A DNA stretch of 64,000 nucleotides, from NCBI GenBank assembly GCA_029983695.1, contig JASBZB010000008.1, positions 1 to 64,000 on the forward strand, in the 5' to 3' direction. The notes below the pieces were generated by a model, which saw nothing but the letters and a program-made list of their open reading frames with translations, had not been told where the DNA came from and searched no databases. The stretch is from Lutispora sp003527145 (GTDB taxonomy: Bacteria > Bacillota > Clostridia > Lutisporales > Lutisporaceae). Position numbers and translations under genes: made by a program. This document shows positions 44,231-53,597 of the stretch, piece by piece. Every line of letters starts with the position of its first letter. Within the stretch, counting starts at the first letter, position 1.

Positions 44231-45277
44231 TTGAAAAATATTTTTAAGATTATAATTGTGGCGGCAATAGTCGCCGCAATTATTCTGTTTGCAGCTTACG
44301 CCGGCCCTAATTATGATGCTGATTTTGAAGATGACGAGGGCTTTTTTGATATGCTGTCAAGAATTATAAACGATATAGCTGATTTGCCCCGTGTGATAGC
44401 TGAAATGGTTGGTACGGCAATTTCGGCCTTGATGGAGTCCATAGCAATGGAATTCCTTAGCGGTATCAATACCATGATAATAGTTTTTTTCTCATCGCTG
44501 GAAAACTTGTTGACAGATGCAAACCTTGATCTAAATACTGGCACAGTAATAGCAATTTTCAATATACTAAGGCCTACATCTACTACCTTTGCCGTCTTGT
44601 TTTTGATAATACAGGTAACTAAAAGTGCGGCTACTTTTGAAGCTATAGATATCACCAGGACCATGAAATATTTGCTATTTTTTGTCCTTGCTATATTCTT
44701 TATAGACAATTCCCTTAATGTCCTTAGCTTAGTTGTAAGAGGGTTTGGAAGGCTGACGGAGAGAGTATTGGATTTAGGATATGGTTCATTTATAGGCGGT
44801 TCGTTCCTGGAAAACATTAAATCGTCTTTTTCTAGTGGAGGCAACAATATAATAGACAGCTTAGGAGCCATACTTTTATCCATGATATTAGGTATACTGG
44901 TTTACTTTATGGCTCTTTCCTTGTATATAACTCTTGCTATAAGAAGCATAGAGATACTTATCATGGCTGCTTCAAGCTGTCTTTTTGCAAGTACTTTAGC
45001 CAGCGATGCCACCATAGATATTTTCAAATCTTTCATTAAGACCTTCGTAGCGACAGTATCAAGCACTTTATTTATGGCCATTGGATTTGCGATGTTTACT
45101 TCCATTTCGGAAATACAGTTTATTAGCGGTGATTATGCATATGTGGATGCAGTCATAAAGATGACTGCAATCTTGACTTATTGCACGAAAACACCACAGA
45201 CCATACGAAGCATAATAGGCTATGGAAGCCCGGCAGTAAATGCTCTTAGCATAGTGAAATCCTTGATGTTTCATTGA
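44231..45277 (+). CDS. VirB6/TrbL-like polytopic membrane protein
   Basis: 348 residues with a signal-like N-terminus and about six membrane helices. An acidic loop (FEDDEGFFDMLSRI) follows the first helix. This matches the TrbL/VirB6-like channel subunits of Gram-positive type IV secretion. The start is a TTG at 44231 after GGGAGCTGAAAAGA. The stop overlaps the SD region of the next gene. Confidence 0.68.
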   Translation: MKNIFKIIIVAAIVAAIILFAAYAGPNYDADFEDDEGFFDMLSRIINDIADLPRVIAEMVGTAISALMESIAMEFLSGINTMIIVFFSSLENLLTDANLDLNTGTVIAIFNILRPTSTTFAVLFLIIQVTKSAATFEAIDITRTMKYLLFFVLAIFFIDNSLNVLSLVVRGFGRLTERVLDLGYGSFIGGSFLENIKSSFSSGGNNIIDSLGAILLSMILGILVYFMALSLYITLAIRSIEILIMAASSCLFASTLASDATIDIFKSFIKTFVATVSSTLFMAIGFAMFTSISEIQFISGDYAYVDAVIKMTAILTYCTKTPQTIRSIIGYGSPAVNALSIVKSLMFH

Positions 45278-45288
45278 GAGGTGATATT

Positions 45289-45669
45289 TTGATCAGTGTG
45301 AAGATTAATAGGGATATACAGCAATACAAGTCAAAAGTGATTTTGAACTTTTCCTTAAGGGAGTTTATAAGTATAGTTATAGCTTTAGCATTCGTTATTC
45401 CATTCCATTTTTTTATTGGCAAGCATATTCCAAAGGAGCTTACAAGCTGGGTAGAAATACTGATTGTGGCTCCTGTTTTATTGACAGGTTTTTTTCAATA
45501 TAATGGCATGCCCTTTGAGAGGTATGTAATGCAGATAATAAAGAGCGAATTTCTATACCCCAAGGTTAGAAAGTATGTATCAACTGATGAGAGCTATATT
45601 AGTAAAAAGAAGGTGAAAAAGTGTTCAAGAAAAAGCAAAAGGAAGGAAAAATTATCGAAGGTAAAATAG
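45289..45669 (+). CDS. PrgI/VirB3-like membrane protein
   Basis: 126 residues: ISVKINRDIQQYKSKVIL, then two membrane helices, then a basic tail. This is the PrgI family, the Gram-positive counterpart of VirB3, which works with VirB4. The start is a TTG at 45289 after GAGAGGTGAT; the longer frame from 45274 covers the ribosome binding site. Its 3' end overlaps the VirB4 gene by 49 bases. Confidence 0.82.
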   Translation: MISVKINRDIQQYKSKVILNFSLREFISIVIALAFVIPFHFFIGKHIPKELTSWVEILIVAPVLLTGFFQYNGMPFERYVMQIIKSEFLYPKVRKYVSTDESYISKKKVKKCSRKSKRKEKLSKVK

Positions 45670-48059
45670 CGGAACAAAGGAAACAACAAAAAGACAAGTT
45701 TAGGAAGATGAGCTTAAGCAGCGTTGGGAAGAAGAAAAAGAGATGGAAGCTGCTTAATAAAGGCTCAATACCTTATACATCCCAAAAAACTGTTCCTTTT
45801 AAGGATATATTGAATAACGGAATGATAGAAGTTGATGAAAGCTTTTATGCTATGATTTTCAAGGTGAGCAATATAAATTATATCCTATCCCGTGAGGATG
45901 ACCAAAGGTCTATTTATAAGCATTATTGCAAATTCTTAAACAGCCTGGATCCTAACATTAAATTTCAGGTATATCTTCACAACATGGCCATAGACGGCAA
46001 GGAGCTGGCAGACAGTCTGATACCGAGAGCCGGTGATGATTCTGAATGTGATATGCTGAAGGAAGAATATTATGACATATTGCTTTCTGCTATTGAAAAA
46101 AGCAAAGATAAAACTTCAAAGAAAGAGATATTTTTTGCTTTTGGAATAGAAGAGAGCAATCCTATCAAAGCCGATCTGGAGCTATCAAAGCTGCTTCCGG
46201 ATTTAAAGGCTCATTATAAAAAGATAGGAAGCGAGGTAGAACTGTTGACCGCCGAGGAAGCCGTAGAGTTTTTCTATGGTTTTTATAATGGTGCAAATAT
46301 TGAAATGATGTCGCCAATTGACATGATAAAGAAAGGAGTATCTTTAAAGGATGCCATCTGCCCCATAAGCTTCAAGTTCGAGCCTAAGCATTATTATATG
46401 GGTGACAAAATAGGGAGGACAATTTTTATAAGAGATTTGCCTAATATGCTTACGGATAATTTTCTGTATGAAGTGCAGGATAATCCTTTTTCAATACAAA
46501 TATCAATTCATCTTGAACCGGTTGAAACGGCAGCTGCAGTAGATTTTCTAAAGAAAAAATCTACTGCTTTAAACAGCAACAAAATAGAAAGAATACAAAA
46601 GTCGGCAAAAAATACAGGCACAGCAGCTGCGGCATTTATTCCTTTTGACCTGCAGGCGGCCATCGATGAAACAGATAAGATCATGAAGGATATCATTGAA
46701 TCGGATGAAAAGATGTTTTTTGCATCTGTGGTTATCAATATAACGGCAGCTAATATAGATGAGCTTGATAGAATTACAGACATAATACTCCGTACATGTA
46801 GAAAACATGTTGTAAAAGCTGATGTATTAACTTATCAGCAGGAAGATGGATTATGTTCTATTCTTCCAATAGCTAAAAATAAGATAAAGGCAAAGAGAGG
46901 CATGCTCACTGATGGAGTAGGCATATTGATGCCTTTTTCCTCCCAAGATGTGTTTCACAAGGGAGGATTTTATTATGGAACAAATACGGCATCCGGAGGC
47001 TTAGTGGTATTCAACAGGAAAACCCTTCAAAATGCCTCAGGGTTTATCTTGGGTATGCCCGGCAGCGGCAAGTCTTTTTCAGCGAAGCAGGAGATAATCT
47101 CAGCACTATTTTATACCGATGATGACATCATAATAATTGACCCTGAAGGTGAGTACACGCCCCTTGTTAAAGCTTTAGGCGGTACGGTCATAAACATTTC
47201 ATCCTCTAGTCCCCATAGGATAAATCCTATGGACATGAATATATATTATGCTGATGATGACAATCCGCTAAACTTAAAATCAGAATTTATATTAAGCCTT
47301 ATAGAGATTATCAAAGGAAGCTCCTTGCTGCCGGCAGAAAAAACGATTATAGACCGTTGTGTAAAGAAGATATATAAAGAGTATGTCTTAAGTGATTATG
47401 ATGAAAAATATCTCCCCAGCTTGAATGATTTATATCAGGAGCTTTTATTACAGCCGGAGAAAGAAGCACATGATATTTCTTTGATGCTTGAAATATACAC
47501 GGTCGGTTCTCTGAATATGTTCTCTGATAAAACAAATATAAGGCTTGGAAAAAGATTGACAGCATTTAATACCAGGGATCTGGGAAGCCAGCTAAAGGGT
47601 TTAGGGCTTTTGATAGTTTTAGACTGCATATGGAATAAGGTTTGCCAGAATAGGGGACAAGGCAAATATACCTGGATATATACGGACGAGATATATTTGC
47701 TGTTCGCCAATGAATATTCAGCACAGTTTTACTATGAATTGTATAAGAGAGCAAGGAAGTGGGGCGGCATTCCAACTGGCATTACACAGAATGTTGAAGA
47801 CCTTCTTAAAAGCGATACTGCCAGAACGATGCTATCCAACAGTCAATTTTTACTTTTGCTGAATCAAGCATCTTCTGACAGGCAGGAGATACAGAAATTG
47901 CTTAGTATATCCGATACCCAGCTATCCTATATAACCAATGCTGACAGCGGCAATGGTTTGCTGGTTTCGGGTCAGACAATAGTGCCTGTTACAAATAGGT
48001 TCCCTAAGAATACAAGGCTTTACAAGGCCATGACCACTAAAATTGATGAAGTGAGCTGA
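45621..48059 (+). CDS. VirB4-like conjugation ATPase
   Basis: 812 residues with a basic N-terminus, a VirB4 N-terminal domain (YFLSREDD-like NYILSREDDQRS), Walker A GMPGSGKSFSAKQE near residue 478, DIIIIDPEGEYTPLVKALGG, and Walker B-like YTWIYTDEIYLLFA. ITQNVEDLLKS and FLLLNQASSDR are the usual C-terminal blocks. It energises channel assembly and substrate export. The start is a GTG at 45621, eight bases after AAGGTGAA, overlapping the PrgI gene. Confidence 0.93.
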   Translation: MFKKKQKEGKIIEGKIAEQRKQQKDKFRKMSLSSVGKKKKRWKLLNKGSIPYTSQKTVPFKDILNNGMIEVDESFYAMIFKVSNINYILSREDDQRSIYKHYCKFLNSLDPNIKFQVYLHNMAIDGKELADSLIPRAGDDSECDMLKEEYYDILLSAIEKSKDKTSKKEIFFAFGIEESNPIKADLELSKLLPDLKAHYKKIGSEVELLTAEEAVEFFYGFYNGANIEMMSPIDMIKKGVSLKDAICPISFKFEPKHYYMGDKIGRTIFIRDLPNMLTDNFLYEVQDNPFSIQISIHLEPVETAAAVDFLKKKSTALNSNKIERIQKSAKNTGTAAAAFIPFDLQAAIDETDKIMKDIIESDEKMFFASVVINITAANIDELDRITDIILRTCRKHVVKADVLTYQQEDGLCSILPIAKNKIKAKRGMLTDGVGILMPFSSQDVFHKGGFYYGTNTASGGLVVFNRKTLQNASGFILGMPGSGKSFSAKQEIISALFYTDDDIIIIDPEGEYTPLVKALGGTVINISSSSPHRINPMDMNIYYADDDNPLNLKSEFILSLIEIIKGSSLLPAEKTIIDRCVKKIYKEYVLSDYDEKYLPSLNDLYQELLLQPEKEAHDISLMLEIYTVGSLNMFSDKTNIRLGKRLTAFNTRDLGSQLKGLGLLIVLDCIWNKVCQNRGQGKYTWIYTDEIYLLFANEYSAQFYYELYKRARKWGGIPTGITQNVEDLLKSDTARTMLSNSQFLLLLNQASSDRQEIQKLLSISDTQLSYITNADSGNGLLVSGQTIVPVTNRFPKNTRLYKAMTTKIDEVS

Positions 48060-48071
48060 GGGAGGTGGGTT

Positions 48072-48662
48072 ATGTATTTTTTATCAAGCCATGCTTTTAT
48101 CTTTATAGCAGGCTTCTTAGTTTTTATGCTTATTTTTTTTATGCCGCTAATGCCTGCTGTTCTTGCTTTCTCTTCCGGATATGGAGGAGATGGAGCATAT
48201 ATAGAAGGCAGTCCTCCTGCAGATGCCCAATATGCAAGCCAGGGAGGCTATATCACTCCGGATGGAGAGTATCTATGGCCAATACCTAATGTAAATAAAT
48301 ATAATTCCGGATTTGGGATGAGATTTCATCCGATAAAAGGTAAATGGCGCATGCATTACGGCATAGATATTGGAGCGCCAGAGGGCAAAAACATTATAGC
48401 TGTCGAAGACGGCATTGTTTCTTTTGCCGGCAATAAAGGAGGCTATGGCAAAGCAGTAATAATCGATCATGGTGATGGAACAGAGTCTTTATATGGACAC
48501 TGCTCAAAATTGCTTGTAAGAGTTGATCAGCGAGTCAACCGGGGAGATATTATTGCTAAGGTCGGCAGCACCGGTGTATCCACAGGGCCACATTTGCATT
48601 TTGAAATAAGGGTGAATAATACGGCAGTAGATCCTTTGCCTTATATTTCTTCAGGGAGTTGA
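48072..48662 (+). CDS. M23-family cell-wall endopeptidase of the transfer operon
   Basis: 196 residues: an N-terminal membrane anchor, a Gly/Ser-rich linker and an M23 (LytM) domain. The zinc ligands are visible: FGMRFHPIKGKWRMHYGIDIG (first His and Asp) and STGPHLHFEIRV (HxH). In Gram-positive conjugation such enzymes open peptidoglycan for the channel, replacing VirB1. Start 48072 follows GAGGGAGGTGGGTT. It lies 12 bases after VirB4. Confidence 0.9.
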   Translation: MYFLSSHAFIFIAGFLVFMLIFFMPLMPAVLAFSSGYGGDGAYIEGSPPADAQYASQGGYITPDGEYLWPIPNVNKYNSGFGMRFHPIKGKWRMHYGIDIGAPEGKNIIAVEDGIVSFAGNKGGYGKAVIIDHGDGTESLYGHCSKLLVRVDQRVNRGDIIAKVGSTGVSTGPHLHFEIRVNNTAVDPLPYISSGS

Positions 48663-48669
48663 TTTAAAT

Positions 48670-49173
48670 TTGAATGAAAGTGCAAGAAAAATCAAAAACG
48701 GAAGCAAAAGCGGAAAAAGAGTTAGGATTATTGATGAAAATGATCGGATGAATGCCTATCGTTTTTCAAAAGATTTCGAGTTTGAGGTAAAAGATATCAT
48801 GATAGCATATAGTCTTGCTACCGGCGACTTTAATATTGATAATGCAAACAGATATAAACTGGATGAATTGGTTAAATGGTATAAGGCAAACCAAAGTATG
48901 CTTGATATTATAAAATTGGCTGCCGTTTTTTATCACTTGTTCATCAGTGTCAGGCCTTTTGTTCGCAATAATCAATATATGGCCCAAATACTCATGAACA
49001 CTATTCTATCAAAGCAAGGTTTCCCTCCTGTGGTGATTCCAATAGAGCAAAGAATTGAATTCCTGAGCAGCAAGGATGAATCATGTGCAGCTATAGTAGA
49101 GGAATTGATCAGAGAAAAAATAGCGGGCAGAGCAGAGCCTCAAATGGGAAAGGTAAAAGACATAAATGTATAG
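48670..49173 (+). CDS. Degenerate Fic-fold protein in the transfer operon
   Basis: 167 residues. It aligns with the intact Fic protein at 35978 over the core: LVKWYKANQSMLDIIKLAAV corresponds to LFNWYNENKDKLHPVEIAAL, and MNTILSKQGFPPVVI corresponds to MNFILMQNGYPPAIV. Between them the catalytic motif HPFIDGNGRTAR is replaced by RPFVRNNQYMAQ, so the His, Gly, Asn-Gly-Arg and final Arg are lost. It cannot be a normal AMP transferase. It starts at a TTG 7 bases after the peptidase gene. A structural or regulatory role in the transfer operon is possible. Confidence 0.75.
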   Translation: MNESARKIKNGSKSGKRVRIIDENDRMNAYRFSKDFEFEVKDIMIAYSLATGDFNIDNANRYKLDELVKWYKANQSMLDIIKLAAVFYHLFISVRPFVRNNQYMAQILMNTILSKQGFPPVVIPIEQRIEFLSSKDESCAAIVEELIREKIAGRAEPQMGKVKDINV

Positions 49174-49211
49174 AGGCTAGGAATTAATATGAATGGAAAG
49201 GTGGATTCAAA

Positions 49212-49496
49212 ATGCTTAATGTTACTGGCAAGTATGTTTCTGTATTTGAAGTGGAGGAAAAAGAAAAATATTGCACCGCAAATTTGTCTACAGCAAAGAA
49301 GAATACCGACAATACCTATACCAACATGTATTGGAAAGCCAGATTTGTAGGAAAAGCTTTTGACAAGGCAAAGAAGCTGAAGGATAAGGACAAGATAGAA
49401 ATTACAAACGGAATTATTGAGAACAACTATGATAAGGAAAAAGAGAAGCTATGGGTAATAGTAACAATATTTGAATTTAAGAAGATGAAGGAGTAA
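49212..49496 (+). CDS. SSB-like OB-fold protein
   Basis: 94 residues. The order of short motifs (VTGKYVSVFEVEEKEKYCTA, MYWKARFVGKAFDKAKKL, DKIEITNGIIENNY, LWVIVTIFEF) follows the strands of a single-stranded-DNA-binding OB fold. It lacks the acidic C-terminal tail of housekeeping SSB. It would coat transferred single strands. Start follows GGAAAGGTGGATTC. Confidence 0.6.
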   Translation: MLNVTGKYVSVFEVEEKEKYCTANLSTAKKNTDNTYTNMYWKARFVGKAFDKAKKLKDKDKIEITNGIIENNYDKEKEKLWVIVTIFEFKKMKE

Positions 49497-49527
49497 AGGC
49501 CTTAATCAGTGCAGTGTAATAGAGGTA

Positions 49528-49567
49528 CACAACAGAAATATAGCAGGCATGCTAAAACTCTGTTGTG
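49528..49567 (+). repeat. Nested inverted repeat downstream of the SSB-like gene
   Basis: Outer 9-bp arms CACAACAGA (49528-49536) / TCTGTTGTG (49559-49567) enclose an inner TAGCA / TGCTA hairpin. It lies 30 bases after the stop codon, before a separate strong terminator. Confidence 0.5.
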
Positions 49568-49577
49568 ATTATATATG

Positions 49578-49608
49578 GAGCAGATAGCGAAAGCTAACTG
49601 CTCTTTTT
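49578..49608 (+). terminator. Terminator of the transfer operon
   Basis: Long stem GAGCAG-a-TAGC-gaaa-GCTA-a-CTGCTC followed by TTTTTGACCTTTTT. Confidence 0.92.
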
Positions 49609-49650
49609 GACCTTTTTGTCATAATATGCATAATGGAAGGAGTGATCTTC

Positions 49651-51138
49651 ATGAGACAAAATAAAAAAGCGGCCATCTCACACATAGCCGCCCAGAAATA
49701 TGATAAAACTACTGTCAATTTCCTAATTGAGCTTCTCAATTGCTCAAAAGATGGAATTGTTTATAATTTCATTCTAAATTATCAGAATGAAATAATCAAT
49801 AGGATTTTTGGCGGTGAGAGAAATAAGTTCTTTGAAAGCTATTTGATGCTGGTTAAAGACAAGTTCCTGGCTTCAAAAGGAGCAGATCTTCATATTCTCC
49901 CCTGGAGCGATCATATTCTGTTTGCTATGAAATACAACCTGCAGCAGAAGGACAAGAGAGTCTATAGGAAGGATGCAGCAAAGGATCAGATTGACTTCTC
50001 GGAATATGCACAAGCTTCACTTGGCGCAGAAAGGAAATACGCAGCCGAAACCGGAGCTGCAAAAGAAGTCAAATGGAACATTAACTGGGACAAGATAAAA
50101 GGGATAAGGCTTCCCAGAACCTTTAAAGATTTGCTGTCCGGACAGGCAGAATCTTTTACATATACAAAGGAAAAAATACGGTACTTATTGGGCCTTATAA
50201 CGCTGGCCGATAGTGATGGTGTTATACAAGGTTTTAATGTGCAGTATGCTCATGACCGGCTGAGTGAAATATTTGAGGAAAATACTATAGCTCTCTCAAC
50301 CTGCTATGATGTACATAAGAAGCTTTTAGCGGATGAAATTATATCGGTATATGATACGCCATCAGGATACAAGAACTTGAGAATACAAGGCTATAAAGAC
50401 GGATTTAAAAAGGGATACATAGCAGTATCCTATTTTGTTTTCCAGGAAGTTTTTAAGAAGCTGGAGACCGCTGCAGTAAAGATATTTTTTGATGTAGCTT
50501 TTAAGCACAATAACGGAGAAAATGGAAAAGGGAAAACAGATGATAATAAGCCGGTGATTTTTAAAGTGGCCACAAATTCGGCCGATAATAAGGATACGAT
50601 TTCAAGACATGCTAGGGTATTAGGAAGGCTAAAAAAACGCAGCAGAAGCGAAATTCTGAAGCTGTTTTCCGGAGCTTCCGGCCGGCCGGGACTGAATAGC
50701 ATATTTAATATAGATCTTCATGCAATCCGAAAAGGATTGCTTTATATACGGATGAAAAAAGAATACATGATCCAAAAAAGCGAGGCTGTAAAGGCCTCCT
50801 TTTTTAGTGCAGCAGATCGCTTTGCTAAAAAGGCAGCCGTCATAAAAAATATTTTAGAGAATACTTTAATCCGGCTAAATGATAAACAGTTTGACTGCAT
50901 AGTAGAGATGCTGATAAAAACAAGCACAAGAGCAATAAAAGCAATTATAAATATCATTAATAAAGAACTCCAGGAAGGTAATATTATAAATGACATGACA
51001 GCATATATTAAAGCTGTGTATGAGCGCTATATAGCCGGGGAAAGGACAAAACTGTCCCTTGATGATATAAATAATGACATAATTGACAAGTTGTCTGATC
51101 CATTTGAATATTTAGCGGAGCATGGAGCAAGAGCATAG
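49651..51138 (+). CDS. Possible replication or regulatory protein, unknown
   Basis: 495 residues that I do not recognise. A central stretch (KIRYLLGLITLADSDGVIQG through RIQGYKDGFKKGY) looks like a winged-helix domain, as in plasmid Rep or replisome-organiser proteins. A Ser/Thr- and Lys-rich linker and helical C-terminus follow. The start at 49651 has GGAAGGAGTGATCTTC upstream. Its place between the transfer operon terminator and the accessory region fits a Rep-like gene, but there is no catalytic motif. Confidence 0.5.
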   Translation: MRQNKKAAISHIAAQKYDKTTVNFLIELLNCSKDGIVYNFILNYQNEIINRIFGGERNKFFESYLMLVKDKFLASKGADLHILPWSDHILFAMKYNLQQKDKRVYRKDAAKDQIDFSEYAQASLGAERKYAAETGAAKEVKWNINWDKIKGIRLPRTFKDLLSGQAESFTYTKEKIRYLLGLITLADSDGVIQGFNVQYAHDRLSEIFEENTIALSTCYDVHKKLLADEIISVYDTPSGYKNLRIQGYKDGFKKGYIAVSYFVFQEVFKKLETAAVKIFFDVAFKHNNGENGKGKTDDNKPVIFKVATNSADNKDTISRHARVLGRLKKRSRSEILKLFSGASGRPGLNSIFNIDLHAIRKGLLYIRMKKEYMIQKSEAVKASFFSAADRFAKKAAVIKNILENTLIRLNDKQFDCIVEMLIKTSTRAIKAIINIINKELQEGNIINDMTAYIKAVYERYIAGERTKLSLDDINNDIIDKLSDPFEYLAEHGARA

Positions 51139-51151
51139 CTCAAAAAAATTA

Positions 51152-51180
51152 CCTTATGCCGCAAGCATAGGGCTTTTTAT
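51152..51180 (+). terminator. Terminator of the 49651 gene
   Basis: CCTTATGC / GCATAGGG (one G-T pair) with CTTTTTATT, 13 bases after the stop codon. Confidence 0.85.
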
Positions 51181-51661
51181 TGCCTATGACTGTAAGAATA
51201 TTTCAAAATTGGCACATAATGAAAACACGATATGCGCCCCTTAATGCCGGAATTGACTTTTCTCCTGGCAAAATAGGTGCAAAACCGGCGCATAAATATT
51301 TTTTTGCACTAGGATTCTAAAATTATGTTGAGATTTAATTGGAGATTATAAAAAATTGTATTTGACTGTAAAATTAATTCCAAAAAAATGATTATCTAAA
51401 CGGTGAAAACATTGAAGCACTAAGCTTAAAGACGAACTATAAGCTCCTATACTTTATAAGCTTTTAAGAAGTATAAGCGGATTTGTGCGGGAAAAAGTCC
51501 TCGCGGACTTTTATTTGAATGTATTATAAGGTGGAAAGCCCAAGGGCTTTCATTTAAATGTTACGAGCTGAAGAAAAAATACTGGTGCATTAAAATTTGA
51601 TAAGAAATATGTTATCATGGATGTGAATAAAGGTTAACTGAAATATAATGGAGTGATAAAA
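51181..51661. other. Gene-free region with paired hairpins
   Basis: No reading frame with a ribosome binding site. Two perfect short hairpins are spaced about 50 bases apart: AAAGTCC-tcgc-GGACTTT (51495-51512 area) and GAAAGCC-caa-GGGCTTTC (51535-51555 area). Both are followed by a similar ATTTGAATGT / ATTTAAATGT sequence. Upstream is a TATACTT / AAGTATA pair around 51452-51476. It could encode a small structured RNA; no known class is recognised. Confidence 0.4.
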
Positions 51662-51946
51662 GTGAAAAGCTGGAAAGATGCTAAGGACAATATTAAGTCA
51701 TTGGAATTAGAAGAAAAAGAGGAAATTGATGTAATAAGCAAACTGGTTACAAAAGTTATAGAAAGAAGAATAGAGCTAGGTTTAAGTCAAAGAGATTTAG
51801 CTAGGCTTTCTGGTGTTAAGCAGCCAGTTGTAGCTAGGCTTGAAATGTTAGGCTCTATTCCTAGGATTGATACACTTGTTAAAATCTTAAAAGCTCTTGG
51901 ACTAAAGATAAACCTAGTTTTTGATGAAGAAGTTGTAACAGTATAG
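51662..51946 (+). CDS. XRE-family HTH regulator (HigA-like)
   Basis: 94 residues. The HTH is IELGLSQRDLARLSGVKQP followed by VVARLEMLGSIPRIDTLVKI, typical of XRE/HigA antitoxin-type regulators; ALGLKINLVFDE is the usual end. GTG 51662 follows GGAGTGATAAAA. There is no RelE/HigB toxin next to it; the next gene is sce7726-like, so it may control that cassette. Confidence 0.78.
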   Translation: MKSWKDAKDNIKSLELEEKEEIDVISKLVTKVIERRIELGLSQRDLARLSGVKQPVVARLEMLGSIPRIDTLVKILKALGLKINLVFDEEVVTV

Positions 51947-52045
51947 ATTAACTAAAACGTAATTGTTTTATTTTGGTATTAGTAATTAGATTATTAAAAA
52001 CGTATTCACGTATAATAACTAAATATAACCAAGGAGTGTTTACAA

Positions 52046-52612
52046 ATGTTGAAAGATTATGAAATTAGAGAAGCATTAACCAAAAAACTTCATAAAGAGA
52101 ATAATGGACATTCATATAGATTGATTAATGAACTAGCTGTTTGTGATGGTGATGCAAGGGTAGATATTGCCATAGCAAATGGAAGATTATGCGGATATGA
52201 AATTAAGAGCGATATGGACACACTAGAACGACTTCCAAGGCAAATAATAGCCTATAATAAAACATTTGATAAAATTGTTATAATAGTAGGAGAAAAATAT
52301 GCAGACAAAATAGAAAAAGTTGTTCCGGAATGGTGGGGAATAGAGGTTGCCTATGAAAATCGCTTTAATAATATATCTTTTAGGCCAATTAGGAGAGCTA
52401 AAATAAACAGGGAGGTAGAACCAAAATCTATTTTAGAGCTCCTTTGGAGAGAAGAGGTATTTAAATTATTAAAGGACAATGGGGTAAAAGGTATATCAAG
52501 CAAGAACAGAAGGAAGCTAAGAGATATAGCTGTTAAAACTATATCTCTTAGGGATTTAAAAAACTATACGAGAGAAACCCTGAAGTTTAGGGAAGGTTGG
52601 AGAGCTGATTAA
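52046..52612 (+). CDS. sce7726 family protein (PD-(D/E)XK-like)
   Basis: 188 residues. The segment DARVDIAIANGRLCGYEIKS, with D, then E-x-K, matches a PD-(D/E)XK nuclease core as in the sce7726 family; IDIVGEKY-like VIIVGEKYADKIEKVVPEWW follows. The C-terminal half is helical. Start follows AAGGAGTG. The family is found in accessory islands and its biochemical role is unpublished as far as I know. It is convergent with the Beta-family gene, overlapping by 26 bases. Confidence 0.78.
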   Translation: MLKDYEIREALTKKLHKENNGHSYRLINELAVCDGDARVDIAIANGRLCGYEIKSDMDTLERLPRQIIAYNKTFDKIVIIVGEKYADKIEKVVPEWWGIEVAYENRFNNISFRPIRRAKINREVEPKSILELLWREEVFKLLKDNGVKGISSKNRRKLRDIAVKTISLRDLKNYTRETLKFREGWRAD

Positions 52613-53597
52613 CTACCACGGTTATATGATGATTCATAGCGACTTGCACCCATGTAGTTAAATTTCCACAGGTTTCCGGCTTCGAACAGGCTCTAAAGAT
52701 ATAACTGTCTCCCCAGGAATAATCTTTACCATAAAAGTGATCAGATTCCATAATAAGCTCGCATAATTCTGCTATATTTTCAGAGTCTAGTCCACCTTTT
52801 TTAGTTGATAAACCTTTAATGAACATATAGTCTTCTTCATTAGTGTATCTAATTTTAAAAGAAGGAGTCATTCCTAATATAAACTCTTGCGTCTCCAAAT
52901 CAAATGGCCCATAATCGGAATATACTAAATCAAATTTATGCTTATTTGATAATTTGATAGCGGCTTTAAATACCTCCAGTTCATTTCTTTGATAATAATA
53001 TATTTCTCCTACTTTTATATTTTGTGTTTTATTTTTGAAGGAATTGGAAGAAACAATTATTCTTCTATAACTGTCTATATTATCAATATCATTAATTGCG
53101 TTTTTAAGCACTGATTTTTTGCTATATAAATCATCCTCATCTAAATATTTAAGATCAATAATAATATCTGTCTCGGAAGGAGATAAAATATCATTTTCGA
53201 CTAATGAGTTTAATTCCTCCTCGACTAACTCAAATTCATCGCCAAATATCCTTATGGCTATTCCGTTGTTACTTTCTTTGATAACCTCATGAAATATAGA
53301 CTCCGAATCAGAGATATTTAATACAGGTATTGCATAATCCTGTGGGCATTGCTCTAAAAAATCCCAATAGATTCTGCCTCCAAGTTCTGAATAGCATTCT
53401 GGCCTAACATCAAAATAATAAAGCCGCTCATCCCATGATTTGTCAAAGGTTTTACTTAAATTCTCAATTTTGCAATCAGCAGTCATTTCAATTAAAGGTA
53501 TAATACTATCTTTAATTTTATCCGGTAACTCCTTTAGCGCATCCTGTTCTCCTTTTTTCCATTTTACAATTGGAACATAGAGGTCTTGTGTAAACAT
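52587..53597 (-). CDS. Beta family protein (T4 Beta-like)
   Basis: 336 residues, beginning MFTQDLYVPIVKWKKGEQDA, the start expected for the Beta protein family; PLIEMTADC, ERLYYFDVRPE, and later LVYSDYGPFD and WVQVAMNHHITVVVNQLSNL follow family pattern. Function unknown; relatives are linked to sce7726 genes. The start at 53597 has GAGGGATTAATT; the longer frame from 53654 lacks one. It overlaps the convergent sce7726 gene end. Confidence 0.75.
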   Translation of the reverse strand: MFTQDLYVPIVKWKKGEQDALKELPDKIKDSIIPLIEMTADCKIENLSKTFDKSWDERLYYFDVRPECYSELGGRIYWDFLEQCPQDYAIPVLNISDSESIFHEVIKESNNGIAIRIFGDEFELVEEELNSLVENDILSPSETDIIIDLKYLDEDDLYSKKSVLKNAINDIDNIDSYRRIIVSSNSFKNKTQNIKVGEIYYYQRNELEVFKAAIKLSNKHKFDLVYSDYGPFDLETQEFILGMTPSFKIRYTNEEDYMFIKGLSTKKGGLDSENIAELCELIMESDHFYGKDYSWGDSYIFRACSKPETCGNLTTWVQVAMNHHITVVVNQLSNLP

